From assembly GCA_964430085.1 (NCBI GenBank), contig CAYSES010000017.1, positions 1-11,987 of the forward strand: a stretch of 11,987 bases of DNA, written 5' to 3'. A program made the position numbers and the translations under genes. Position 1 is the first letter of the stretch. Each line of letters begins with the position of its first letter. The notes below the pieces were generated by a model. That model saw only the letters and a program-made list of their open reading frames with translations. It did not search any database and was not told the DNA's origin. Below, piece after piece: positions 1 through 6,916 of the stretch. The DNA is from RBG-13-33-26 sp964430085. Lineage in GTDB: Archaea > Nanobdellota > Nanobdellia > Pacearchaeales > GW2011-AR1.

Positions 1-1101
1 CCCTCCCTTTTAGATGAAGCAGAAACAAATTTAGGAGTCATAAAAAACCAAATTACTTCTTTTTCAGAATTTGAAAGAAGAAGCATAAATCATCTCTTGA
101 ATTTAGATGAAACTGAAGCAGAGATCACTAAACTAAAAAAGACTGTTTCAAATGCACAATCCGAATCAGATTACGAACTTGTTTTAAAGGAATTATTACA
201 AATTAATTTACCAAAATCAATAGCTAAAACTACCTCAAGTGATGGGATAACATTTTATCCAGAAAATGGAAATATAAACATAGGTGTCTTGAGTAAGATT
301 ACGGGGCAAACGTATTCTCTTGGAAAAGAAAAAAATTACCAATCTGCAGTCTTGACATGGGAAGCAAATAATCTAGTAACAACTATGGGATTTAGTGAAA
401 TTTCTCTTGTCTATAAAAGTTATGAAACATCATTAAAGATCTTTAATTTAGGGATTACTAATATGGGGAGCAATGCATATTTAATAATAAAAAAGATGGA
501 TAGTCTTTTTTTCGGTGGGGATTATTCTGAAAGAGAAGAGGGGGATTATTATTACATGGATGTGGGAACAGAAAAAAATGTACTTTTCTCAACAACAGCT
601 AATGTGGACTTTGTAACGGTTCCGATGTTTATTGCTCCAGATATAAACAGTTTATCATTAACAGAAATAACTCCTTTCGAAGAACAGAAATCTCATAAAT
701 GGTTGTATTTCACACTTATCATGATAGGAATTCTTTTTGTTGCGTTAGCTGTCTGGACATTCCTTCAAATGTGGTATAAAAGAAAATATGAAAATTCTCT
801 TTTCAAGAACAGAAATAACCTATTAAATTTAGTTAGTTTTATTGAGGGAGAAAAAGAAAAAAATACAAGTGATGAAGATATAATCGCCAAATTAAAGAAA
901 TCAGGCTGGAATTCTGAGCAAGTGACTTATGCTATAAAAAGATATGAAGGAAAAAATACAGGGTTGCCTGAACTAATCCCTATAGGAAAGATTATAGATA
1001 GTGTAAAAAAGATTTTTCAAAAAAAAGCAACTCCAAAAATAAAAAATATGGGGGATAATCCTCAGACAAATCCCAATAATTCTACCCAAAAAAGCAGTTA
1101 A
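1..1101 (+). CDS. Single-pass membrane protein, 5'-truncated by the window edge
   Basis: The reading frame is open from the first base, so the gene starts upstream; the TTG at 97 is just an internal Leu codon. 366 codons are visible. Visible residues 1-75 are charged and probably helical. Residues about 80-230 are rich in beta-type alternation and Asn/Ser/Thr, as in an extracellular beta domain. A strong transmembrane helix covers about 234-258 (WLYFTLIMIGILF...), followed by basic YKRK, so the tail should be cytoplasmic. The tail carries a small helical unit at about 273-315 (NLVSFIEGEK ... IIAKLKKSGWNSEQV) that resembles UBA-like or helix-turn-helix 'GW' tails often attached to DPANN membrane proteins (recalled, unverified), then a Lys/Pro/Asn-rich end. 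I do not recognise a named family. A surface sensor or scaffold is possible but is only inference. The next gene has its own promoter 22 bp downstream. Confidence 0.75.
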   Translation, partial: PSLLDEAETNLGVIKNQITSFSEFERRSINHLLNLDETEAEITKLKKTVSNAQSESDYELVLKELLQINLPKSIAKTTSSDGITFYPENGNINIGVLSKITGQTYSLGKEKNYQSAVLTWEANNLVTTMGFSEISLVYKSYETSLKIFNLGITNMGSNAYLIIKKMDSLFFGGDYSEREEGDYYYMDVGTEKNVLFSTTANVDFVTVPMFIAPDINSLSLTEITPFEEQKSHKWLYFTLIMIGILFVALAVWTFLQMWYKRKYENSLFKNRNNLLNLVSFIEGEKEKNTSDEDIIAKLKKSGWNSEQVTYAIKRYEGKNTGLPELIPIGKIIDSVKKIFQKKATPKIKNMGDNPQTNPNNSTQKSS

Positions 1102-1122
1102 TTATTCATTTTATTACTGAAA

Positions 1123-1132
1123 TATTTATAAA
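1123..1132 (+). promoter_or_regulatory. TATA box of the GTPase gene
   Basis: The sequence tatttataaa is centred about 27 nt before ATG 1154, which is the spacing expected for a leaderless archaeal transcript. No Shine-Dalgarno sequence is present. Confidence 0.6.
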
Positions 1133-1153
1133 GCAATTAGACGAATTTATAAT

Positions 1154-1795
1154 ATGGCGATAAAGATTTTCAAGAATTTTTTTAAGAGAATTCTTTCGAA
1201 TTTATTCAAAAATAAAAGAGAGATTAAACTTGGATTTTACGGCCCTCCCAATGCCGGAAAGACAAGCCTAGCAAACAGAATTTGTAAAGATTTTACAGGT
1301 CAGGAAATTGGTTCTGTAAGTAAAGTCCCCCATGAAACAAGGAAAGTTCAATTCAAAGAAAAAGTTGAAATAAGCTACAAAGGAAAAAAGATGGTTTTCA
1401 AAATGATAGATACTCCAGGTATTGCCACAAAAATTGATTACGAAAATTTCTTGAAATATAAAATGTCAAAAAAAGAAGCCAAGAACAGAGCAAAGGAAGC
1501 AACCCAAGGAGTTATTGAAAGTATTAAATGGCTTGATGACATGAATGTTGTGGTAGTTGTGCTAGATTCAACTGAAAATCCTTATAATCAAGTTAATATA
1601 ACTATAATAGGAAATCTTGTTGCAAGAAAAATTCCTATTTTGATTGTGGCAAATAAAGTTGATTTAAAAAAAGCAGACATAAAAAAGATTGAAGCAGCGT
1701 TCCCAGAATATGATGTTGTTGGGATAAGTGCAAAGTTCGGGGACAACTTGGAAGAATTTTATGAATCAATTTTTAAATTGTCAAAAAAAATTTAG
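1154..1795 (+). CDS. arvA: Era-like small GTPase, ArvA/OapA type
   Basis: A 213-residue P-loop GTPase of the TRAFAC/Era-like group. After a basic N-terminal stretch (1-25, FKNFFKRILSNLFKNKR), all G motifs are visible: G1 GPPNAGKT (30-37), a candidate G2 Thr at 62, G3 DTPG (86-89), G4 NKVD (167-170) and G5 SAK (192-194). There is no KH domain as in bacterial Era, so a ribosome-assembly Era role is unlikely. Together with DUF2073 and a zinc-ribbon gene downstream it matches the conserved archaeal set called OapABC (origin-associated proteins) or ArvABC in Haloferax volcanii. There ArvA drives extracellular vesicle formation (recalled literature). The basic amphipathic N-terminus (KIFKNFFKRILSNLF) could bind membrane; that is inference. 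Function in this organism is untested. Confidence 0.88.
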   Translation: MAIKIFKNFFKRILSNLFKNKREIKLGFYGPPNAGKTSLANRICKDFTGQEIGSVSKVPHETRKVQFKEKVEISYKGKKMVFKMIDTPGIATKIDYENFLKYKMSKKEAKNRAKEATQGVIESIKWLDDMNVVVVVLDSTENPYNQVNITIIGNLVARKIPILIVANKVDLKKADIKKIEAAFPEYDVVGISAKFGDNLEEFYESIFKLSKKI

Positions 1796-1801
1796 TAAAG
1801 G

Positions 1802-1809
1802 TTAAAAAG
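1802..1809 (+). promoter_or_regulatory. TATA box of the DUF2073 gene
   Basis: The sequence ttaaaaag starts 7 bp after the GTPase stop codon and is centred about 25 nt before ATG 1830. This leaderless spacing fits ATG 1830 and not the in-frame TTG at 1815, which would lie only 10 nt from the box. It also implies that arvB can be transcribed independently of arvA. Confidence 0.5.
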
Positions 1810-1829
1810 CATATTTGATTAAATATAAA

Positions 1830-2246
1830 ATGAGCAAAAAAAGAAGGGGTGGAGGAAAAATAGGGAAAATAAAAGGGTTTTCTATTCAATTTCTCCCATA
1901 TTCAGAGATTAGAGAATTAAACAGCGATGACAGAATAAAAAAAATATTGAGCATAATCCTAGGGAATAATATCCTGATATTGCAAGGGAGATTAACCTCC
2001 AATGAAGAAACGAGATTGATTGGGGATACCATGGCAATGATAGGGCATATAAAAAATTTTAGAGGAATTGAATTAGCAGTTATCTCAGGAAACGGAACAG
2101 ACAGTATTCTTGGAAAAATGATGAGAAGTTTTGCAAATATTCTTGCAGGGGGAGATTTCAGTTCCATAACAATCATAGGACCGGCAACAATAGTTAAGGA
2201 AATAAAAAGAAATCCAAAAAAGATTGAGTTATTATTGAATAAATAG
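1830..2246 (+). CDS. arvB: DUF2073 family protein, ArvB/OapB type
   Basis: A 138-residue soluble protein starting at ATG 1830 (MSKKRRGGGK...). An in-frame TTG at 1815 would add five residues but lies too close to the TATA-like box. After a very basic N-terminus comes an alpha/beta domain with the family's typical segments: ILILQGRLTSNEE around residues 46-58, GDTMAMIGHI shortly after, and FRGIEL. It ends with a hydrophobic glycine-containing stretch, SITIIGPATIVKEI. I assign it to DUF2073 (OapB/ArvB) from this pattern and from its place directly after the Era-like GTPase. No catalytic motif is apparent. It is presumably a partner or regulator of the GTPase, since the genes co-occur widely in archaea (established), but the mechanism is unknown to me. 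Confidence 0.82.
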   Translation: MSKKRRGGGKIGKIKGFSIQFLPYSEIRELNSDDRIKKILSIILGNNILILQGRLTSNEETRLIGDTMAMIGHIKNFRGIELAVISGNGTDSILGKMMRSFANILAGGDFSSITIIGPATIVKEIKRNPKKIELLLNK

Positions 2247-2257
2247 TTACGATAATC

Positions 2258-2266
2258 CTTAAAAAG
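2258..2266 (+). promoter_or_regulatory. TATA box of the TIM-barrel gene
   Basis: The sequence cttaaaaag is centred about 25 nt before ATG 2287. It is the same form and spacing as the box before arvB. The pyrimidine-rich stretch after it (ccttgttttttgtttc) runs straight into the start codon, so no Shine-Dalgarno is present. Confidence 0.5.
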
Positions 2267-2286
2267 AAACCCTTGTTTTTTGTTTC

Positions 2287-3108
2287 ATGAAAAATTATAT
2301 TGGGGTTACTGGAGTTGCAAATATATCTGATACTTATTTAACAATTGCAGAATTCAGAAAAGAAAAAATTGATTTAAAGAGTAAACATGTCCCCATGATT
2401 GGTTTTTTAGTATGCAAAAAAACTCTTTATGAAATCCCTCCAAAAAGTTTTAAGATACCTCATCAAAGATACCCTCCCATAAGCTCTCTTAAAAGAATGA
2501 TGGAATACTCAAAAAATCATGCATTAAATATGATTCACTTTGGAGCAAATGATGATATCGCTCTTGGTGATGATATAATAAAGCTCTTTAATGAAACTAG
2601 GGTATATCAAGAGAACTTATGCAAGGCATTACAATTAAATATCCCCTGGCCAAAGCAAAACGAATTAGAAAAAATATTGAAGAAATTTCCAGATATCTCA
2701 ATTGTTTTACAACTCTCAAGAAAAATATTACAAAAAGAAGATAACAAAAGCATAGCAAAGAAAGTAAATTCTTATAATGGATTAATACGGGGGGTGTTAA
2801 TAGATCCTTCTGGAGGGAAAGGACAAGAATTTTGTAAAGACAGAGCTTCACAAACCTTTGATAGTATAAGAAAATTAGAATCAAATTTAATGATTGGTAT
2901 TGGCGGCGGATTAAGAGGAGATATAAAAAGTTACAAGAAGATAAGATCCTTGAGAGAATCAATTAATACTTCTAATTTTTCAGTTGATGCAGAAAATGGA
3001 TTAAGAGTTTATGAAAAAGATAATAATGGAAAAGTTATGATTGATATGCTAAAACCAGAATCTATCAGCCCATATATTTATTTCATAAAACAGGCATTAA
3101 CTAGTTAA
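2287..3108 (+). CDS. TrpF-like (phosphoribosylanthranilate isomerase-like) TIM-barrel protein, function unknown
   Basis: 273 residues with the signature segments of a TrpF-type phosphate-binding (beta/alpha)8 barrel. An N-terminal strand reads YIGVTGV (4-10, compare KICGLT in TrpF). A central strand reads LQLNIPWP (115-122), where TrpF has a VQLHG-type strand. VLIDPSGGKG (170-179) matches the strand carrying the TrpF catalytic Asp and a glycine loop. GIGGGL (204-209) and FSVDAENGLR (231-240) match the C-terminal phosphate-binding strands. The position of the TrpF catalytic Cys appears to be Ile5, so true anthranilate isomerase activity is doubtful, and no other trp gene is nearby. The loops are longer than in TrpF (usually about 200-220 residues). 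It lies between arvB and arvC on the same strand with its own TATA-like box. All alignment here is by eye. A BtpA-like or other phosphosugar-binding barrel is an alternative. Confidence 0.6.
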   Translation: MKNYIGVTGVANISDTYLTIAEFRKEKIDLKSKHVPMIGFLVCKKTLYEIPPKSFKIPHQRYPPISSLKRMMEYSKNHALNMIHFGANDDIALGDDIIKLFNETRVYQENLCKALQLNIPWPKQNELEKILKKFPDISIVLQLSRKILQKEDNKSIAKKVNSYNGLIRGVLIDPSGGKGQEFCKDRASQTFDSIRKLESNLMIGIGGGLRGDIKSYKKIRSLRESINTSNFSVDAENGLRVYEKDNNGKVMIDMLKPESISPYIYFIKQALTS

Positions 3109-3122
3109 AAACTATCAAAAAA

Positions 3123-3130
3123 ATTAAATA
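3123..3130 (+). promoter_or_regulatory. TATA box of the zinc-ribbon gene
   Basis: The sequence attaaata is centred about 26 nt before ATG 3152, matching the leaderless spacing of the neighbouring genes. Confidence 0.45.
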
Positions 3131-3151
3131 CTCGTTAGTATTCTTTTCAGT

Positions 3152-3556
3152 ATGCATCAATGTGTTCATTGCGGAGAAATATATCCAGCAGGAAGTAAGG
3201 AATTACTTGAAGGATGTAAAAACTGCGGGAGTCATTTTTTCTTTTATATAAGAGAAGACCAATTAGACAGGGTAAGAGAAAAACCTATTGAATTGCCTAT
3301 AGAAGATAAAAAACAGGTTGAAAAAGAAATAAGAGAAATGGCAGGAATTATTGAAGAAGACACTCCTGTAATTTTAGATATAGAATCAATCAGAGCGACA
3401 GGAGCAGGAAAATTTGAGATTGACCTTGTAAATTTATTTAATAAAAAGAGGCCTTTGATTTATAAAGTAGAAGAAGGAAAATATATCATTGACCTTGCTT
3501 CAACATTGCAGCAAAACGTAAAGGATCTTAAAGAAATAAGAAATCCTGATGAATAA
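3152..3556 (+). CDS. arvC: Zinc-ribbon protein, ArvC/OapC type (DUF2072)
   Basis: 134 residues. The N-terminus is a compact zinc ribbon with C4-x2-C7 and C22-x2-C25 (CVHCG ... GCKNCG), followed by an aromatic strand FFFYI. A charged linker then leads to a C-terminal domain (about 70-134) with ESIRATGAGKFEIDL and a final YIIDLAST segment. The pattern fits the archaeal family formerly called DUF2072, now OapC/ArvC, and the neighbourhood with the Era-like GTPase and DUF2073 supports this strongly. The ribbon could bind RNA, DNA or protein; nothing in the sequence decides. The stop codon abuts the stop codon of the convergent small gene at 3557 with no spacer. Confidence 0.83.
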   Translation: MHQCVHCGEIYPAGSKELLEGCKNCGSHFFFYIREDQLDRVREKPIELPIEDKKQVEKEIREMAGIIEEDTPVILDIESIRATGAGKFEIDLVNLFNKKRPLIYKVEEGKYIIDLASTLQQNVKDLKEIRNPDE

Positions 3557-3880
3557 TCATTTTCTCTTCCTTATTTTTACTTTATTGCTTGTTCTGTATG
3601 CAAATATTGTATCCTGATTATAATACTCCATTGTAAAATCAATTATTTTATCAATGTTCTTCTCTGTGCAGTAAATTCTTACTGGGATCATATCCTCAAT
3701 TAATAACCGACCTTCAGGATTCACCCAGTGGCCTTTTGCAGATTTCAAAATAGTAATTCCCCCGGTTATCTCCCTAACTTTTTTGTCCCAAGCTTGGTGA
3801 TACTGAACAGAATATTCCACACCTTCATTAGAACATTTAGGAATAAGAATCTCCCAAACACCCATTTTATCTCCTGACAT
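3557..3880 (-). CDS. Small conserved-looking alpha/beta protein of unknown function
   Basis: 107 residues, not recognised as a named family. It has conserved-looking polar and aromatic residues: WEILIPKCSNEG (9-20), YHQAWDKKVREITGG (27-41), GHWVNPEGRL (50-59), MIPVRIYCTE (64-73) and YYNQDTIFAY (86-95). It ends in a very basic tail, KVKIRKRK. The alternation of strands and helices would suit a small ferredoxin-like fold (inference). No signal peptide or membrane segment is present. The start at 3880 is supported by a TATA box 25 nt upstream. A second ATG (residue 6, at 3865) has AGGAG just upstream (minus-strand aggagataaaATG) and could be used on a leadered transcript. The gene faces arvC tail-to-tail and diverges from cca. 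Confidence 0.7.
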   Translation of the reverse strand: MSGDKMGVWEILIPKCSNEGVEYSVQYHQAWDKKVREITGGITILKSAKGHWVNPEGRLLIEDMIPVRIYCTEKNIDKIIDFTMEYYNQDTIFAYRTSNKVKIRKRK

Positions 3881-3901
3881 GCTAAGAATAAGAATATTTA
3901 A

Positions 3902-3909
3902 TTTATAAA
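3902..3909 (-). promoter_or_regulatory. TATA box of the small minus-strand gene
   Basis: The palindromic tttataaa is centred about 25 nt from ATG 3880 on the minus strand. It lies in the 108-bp divergent region shared with cca. Confidence 0.5.
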
Positions 3910-3957
3910 ATGGTTGCAGTAAAATTAGATTATAATAAAAATATTCCGAAGAGACAA

Positions 3958-3965
3958 CTTTTAAG
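3958..3965 (+). promoter_or_regulatory. Possible TATA box of cca
   Basis: The sequence cttttaag is centred about 27 nt before ATG 3989. It is a weaker match than the other boxes; a second AT-rich stretch (ttataataaaaat, about 3930-3942) lies further upstream. Confidence 0.35.
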
Positions 3966-3988
3966 AATAGTGATTCATTTTAAGTATA

Positions 3989-5269
3989 ATGAAGGCAAAT
4001 CAAATATTAAATCAAGTTCTTGAAAAAATAAGTCCATCAAAGAAAGAATTAGACGAAATAAAAGTATTTCTCAAAGAATTTATTTCTGAATTTGAAAAAA
4101 AATTAAAATTAATGAAAGTAAATGCTGAAGTTTTTGTTGGGGGAAGTTTTGCCAAAAATACCTTAATAAAAAAAGGCCAGTATGACATTGATCTTTTTTT
4201 AAGATTTGACAAAAAATACGAAAAAGATGATATTTCATCAATAACAAAAAAGATATTACAAAAAACCAAATGGGCTAAAATGGCCTCTAAAATCCATGGT
4301 TCAAGAGATTATTTCAAAGTTGATATAGTCCCTTCTTTTTTTATTGAGATAATTCCTGTCCTTAAAATAAACAAGCCGAAAGAAGCAGCAAATATAACAG
4401 ACTTGTCTTATTTCCATGTGAATTACATAAGAAGGAAGTTAAAAACAGAAAAAATACTTGAAGATGTAAAATTAGCAAAGGCATTTTGCCATGCACATAA
4501 TTGTTACGGAGCAGAAAGTTACATAAACGGATTTTCGGGATATGCTTTAGAACTTTTAGTATATCACTATAAAGGATTTTTAAATTTCTTAAAGGCTATG
4601 ACAAAAATTGAAGATCAAAAAATAATTGATATAGAAAAACAATATAAAAATAAATATGAAGTAGAAATGAACATGAATAGTGCTAAGATGAAATCTCCTA
4701 TAATTCTTATTGATCCAACTTACAAAGAAAGGAATGCCCTTGCTGCATTATCCGAAAAAACTTTTAAAAAATTCAAAAAGGCCTGTAACGAATTCATTAA
4801 AAAACCAACAACAGGCGCATTTGAAACAAAAAAAATAGACCTGGAAAAAATAAAGAAAAATGCAATAAAGAGGAAATTAGACTTTGTCTTAATTCAAACT
4901 CAAACAGATAAACAAAAAGGAGATGTTGCAGGAAGTAAACTTGAAAAGTTTTACAGACATTTGAAAGATGAGATAAATAAATTCTATTCTATTAGTAATA
5001 GCGGTTTTGAGTATAATGAAACCAAAATAGCCAATTATTTTTTTGTAGTAAAAAAGAGAGAAAAGATAATCTTAAACGGACCTGAAATAAAAGACAAAAA
5101 AAATGTAATGATGTTTAAGAAGAAGCATAAGAAAAGTTTTGTTAAGAAAGGAAGATTATATGCTGAAGAAAAAGTGAAAAAAAATATTAAAGAATATATT
5201 GAGCAGTGGAAATCAAAGAATAACAGGAAGATGAAAGAAATGCATATAACAGAGTTAAAAATAATTTAG
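3989..5269 (+). CDS. cca: CCA-adding enzyme (archaeal class I tRNA nucleotidyltransferase)
   Basis: 426 residues, close to the usual archaeal length. The enzyme adds or repairs the 3' CCA end of tRNAs from CTP and ATP without a template. The nucleotidyltransferase core shows GGSFAKNT (51-58) and the metal-binding DID (66-68) in YDIDLF. The third acidic residue is D112 in VDIVPSF. The downstream helical domain has the archaeal signature GFSGYALELLVYHY (181-194), then LIDPTYKERNALAALS, and the C-terminal tail domain includes GDVAGSKLEKFYRHL and ILNGPEI. All expected parts are present. The very Lys-rich C-terminus may help tRNA binding (inference). The gene is divergent from the small gene at 3880, and its stop codon overlaps the end of the convergent secreted-protein gene by 4 bp. 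Confidence 0.9.
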   Translation: MKANQILNQVLEKISPSKKELDEIKVFLKEFISEFEKKLKLMKVNAEVFVGGSFAKNTLIKKGQYDIDLFLRFDKKYEKDDISSITKKILQKTKWAKMASKIHGSRDYFKVDIVPSFFIEIIPVLKINKPKEAANITDLSYFHVNYIRRKLKTEKILEDVKLAKAFCHAHNCYGAESYINGFSGYALELLVYHYKGFLNFLKAMTKIEDQKIIDIEKQYKNKYEVEMNMNSAKMKSPIILIDPTYKERNALAALSEKTFKKFKKACNEFIKKPTTGAFETKKIDLEKIKKNAIKRKLDFVLIQTQTDKQKGDVAGSKLEKFYRHLKDEINKFYSISNSGFEYNETKIANYFFVVKKREKIILNGPEIKDKKNVMMFKKKHKKSFVKKGRLYAEEKVKKNIKEYIEQWKSKNNRKMKEMHITELKII

Positions 5270-6912
5270 AATTTTAAACTTCCATTTACAGAGAATGAAG
5301 ATTGATTTTCTATTTCTCCATCATAATTTGTTCCATTTAAGTTATATTTAGCACCAATTGTAAAATCTCCGAAAATTGCCTTAGCTCCGATATTCATGTT
5401 ATATTTATCCGGACAAAATTCATAATTAGAGAACCCTACACTCCCCCCAATATCAAGTTCTAGATTCTTAGTTTCAATTTTTACATTTCCTCCAAGTTCA
5501 TTTTCCCATATTCTTCCTAAATAATAAGAATCAAATAAAAGATTTATATCGTTTGAAGCTTGAATTTTAGAAAGAACTCCTGCACGAATTTCATTAAACC
5601 TTGGCTTGAAACGATCTGTCCCTAAATCTTCAGGTAGTAAAGCCGCTTGTCCAATTACATATGGTTCTATAGTTCCATCTTCAATTGGAATTTTATAAGA
5701 AGCTCCAACTTCAAAAACTAAGTCGTTAAAAAGAGAAACATCTTTCATCCATGAAATTTCTCCTGCTATCCTTGAAGCAAGGTTAAGTCCTTCTTTATTA
5801 TTTGTGTTGACTTTCAAATCTCCAGTTATCCCATGCAACCCCCCATTCCCAAATGTAAAATCTGCTGAAGGTTCTATATTAATTGAGCAAATTGAAAAAG
5901 AATTATCATATCCAATTTGTGCTAATGTGAGATTATCTATCGGAGAAGAAGAATTCCCCCTAATTTCTCCTGCATTTATAAAAAAACCAAAACACGAAAT
6001 TTTGGCCGAAGTCAGATAATCTTCTAAATTAACATCAATTTTCAAATCAGGTGATTTCTTATTATTGGAAAGCAGTTCTTTCTTCAAGGTTTCTGAAGTT
6101 TCATCATAGCCAACAAATTTAAGAAAATTTTTTCCATCTTTTGTTATGAGTCTATACTTTAAATTATTATCATTAAAAAAAAAGTGTTGAAATGCTATTG
6201 AATTTGCATTTTTTTGATATTCTTCTAAAGCTTTTTCAATATTTTTTGTATCTATAAGGAGTATACCCCCATAATCAATAATAGCAGTTCCCTTGTCTGT
6301 TTTGGAGATGTCATAAACATGACCCCCACCATATCTGTCTATACCTGTAACGGCCGCTGTTTTTATTCCAATATCATTTGCTAATTGTTCGATATGGGAA
6401 GCAATATGTTTGCATACCCCAATCGGATTTGGATCTCCTGTAGCTAGATAATCTTGTAATTTTTCAAAAAAGATTTCTTGGGAAAAACCTTCTATTGAAT
6501 AATAATGGGTATCATAACTTCCATAACCAAGAGAATCACTAATTGCAGACAAGAAAACAAGTTTTTGATCTTCAGAAAGATTATTAGATGAATTAATTAA
6601 ACCCTCATAAGAATTGATATTATAAGTTTTTATGTCATTCATTATATCTTCAACCTGGGTTTCCTCAGAAGTTGTAAGTCCAGGAAAATTTGTATATAAA
6701 TTTCCATTATAAAATCTAGAATAGGCTTTAGAATAGTCGAGATTTTTTTCTTTGTCCCCCGTCTGATAATTAATATTTATTTCCGTAGAAACTAATGTTT
6801 GTTCTAAAGAAGGTTTAGGAGTTATTTCCTGAGCGTTTATATTTGGAGAACTGGCAAGAAAAGTAGATAATATCCCTGCAATCAAAGCTTTTTTGAAAAA
6901 TCCTCTTTTCAT
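5266..6912 (-). CDS. Secreted transglutaminase/cysteine-protease-like protein with C-terminal beta-barrel-like region
   Basis: 548 residues from ATG 6912. This start puts a signal peptide at the N-terminus: basic MKRGFFKK, hydrophobic ALIAGILSTFLA, likely cleavage after NINA at residue 27. It also leaves only 4 bp after the regulator's stop, with a purine-rich GGGGG 7 nt upstream. The ATG at 6951 would bury the signal behind 13 residues. Residues about 95-270 contain a papain/transglutaminase-like core: C167 in IGVCKHIASH, H198 in GGGHVYD and D213 in AIIDYGG, with the order and spacing of that superfamily. Residues about 305-548 are a run of 10-12 alternating beta strands separated by polar turns. 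The last strand SSFSVNGSLKF ends in Phe with hydrophobic residues at every second position, like bacterial outer-membrane proteins. No lipobox, sorting signal or C-terminal transmembrane helix is seen. It is co-transcribed with the TrmB-like gene. Substrate and location are unknown. Confidence 0.75.
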   Translation of the reverse strand: MKRGFFKKALIAGILSTFLASSPNINAQEITPKPSLEQTLVSTEININYQTGDKEKNLDYSKAYSRFYNGNLYTNFPGLTTSEETQVEDIMNDIKTYNINSYEGLINSSNNLSEDQKLVFLSAISDSLGYGSYDTHYYSIEGFSQEIFFEKLQDYLATGDPNPIGVCKHIASHIEQLANDIGIKTAAVTGIDRYGGGHVYDISKTDKGTAIIDYGGILLIDTKNIEKALEEYQKNANSIAFQHFFFNDNNLKYRLITKDGKNFLKFVGYDETSETLKKELLSNNKKSPDLKIDVNLEDYLTSAKISCFGFFINAGEIRGNSSSPIDNLTLAQIGYDNSFSICSINIEPSADFTFGNGGLHGITGDLKVNTNNKEGLNLASRIAGEISWMKDVSLFNDLVFEVGASYKIPIEDGTIEPYVIGQAALLPEDLGTDRFKPRFNEIRAGVLSKIQASNDINLLFDSYYLGRIWENELGGNVKIETKNLELDIGGSVGFSNYEFCPDKYNMNIGAKAIFGDFTIGAKYNLNGTNYDGEIENQSSFSVNGSLKF

Positions 6913-6916
6913 CTTT

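Noticed and set aside
97..99. TTG as start codon of the first gene
   Set aside because: The frame is open all the way to base 1 with normal-looking protein sequence, and no promoter or ribosome-binding site precedes the TTG. It is an internal codon of a gene that begins upstream.
1154..1795. Calling the GTPase bacterial Era (ribosome assembly)
   Set aside because: It lacks the C-terminal KH domain, and its neighbours are the archaeal DUF2073 and zinc-ribbon partners.
1886..2962. Minus-strand open frames opposite arvB (1886-2176) and the TIM-barrel gene (2597-2962)
   Set aside because: They lie wholly within genes with recognisable protein families, have no promoter, and encode low-complexity hydrophobic sequences typical of the antisense of AT-rich genes.
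2287..3108. Calling the barrel gene trpF
   Set aside because: The catalytic Cys position looks substituted, the protein is longer than TrpF, and no tryptophan biosynthesis genes are nearby.
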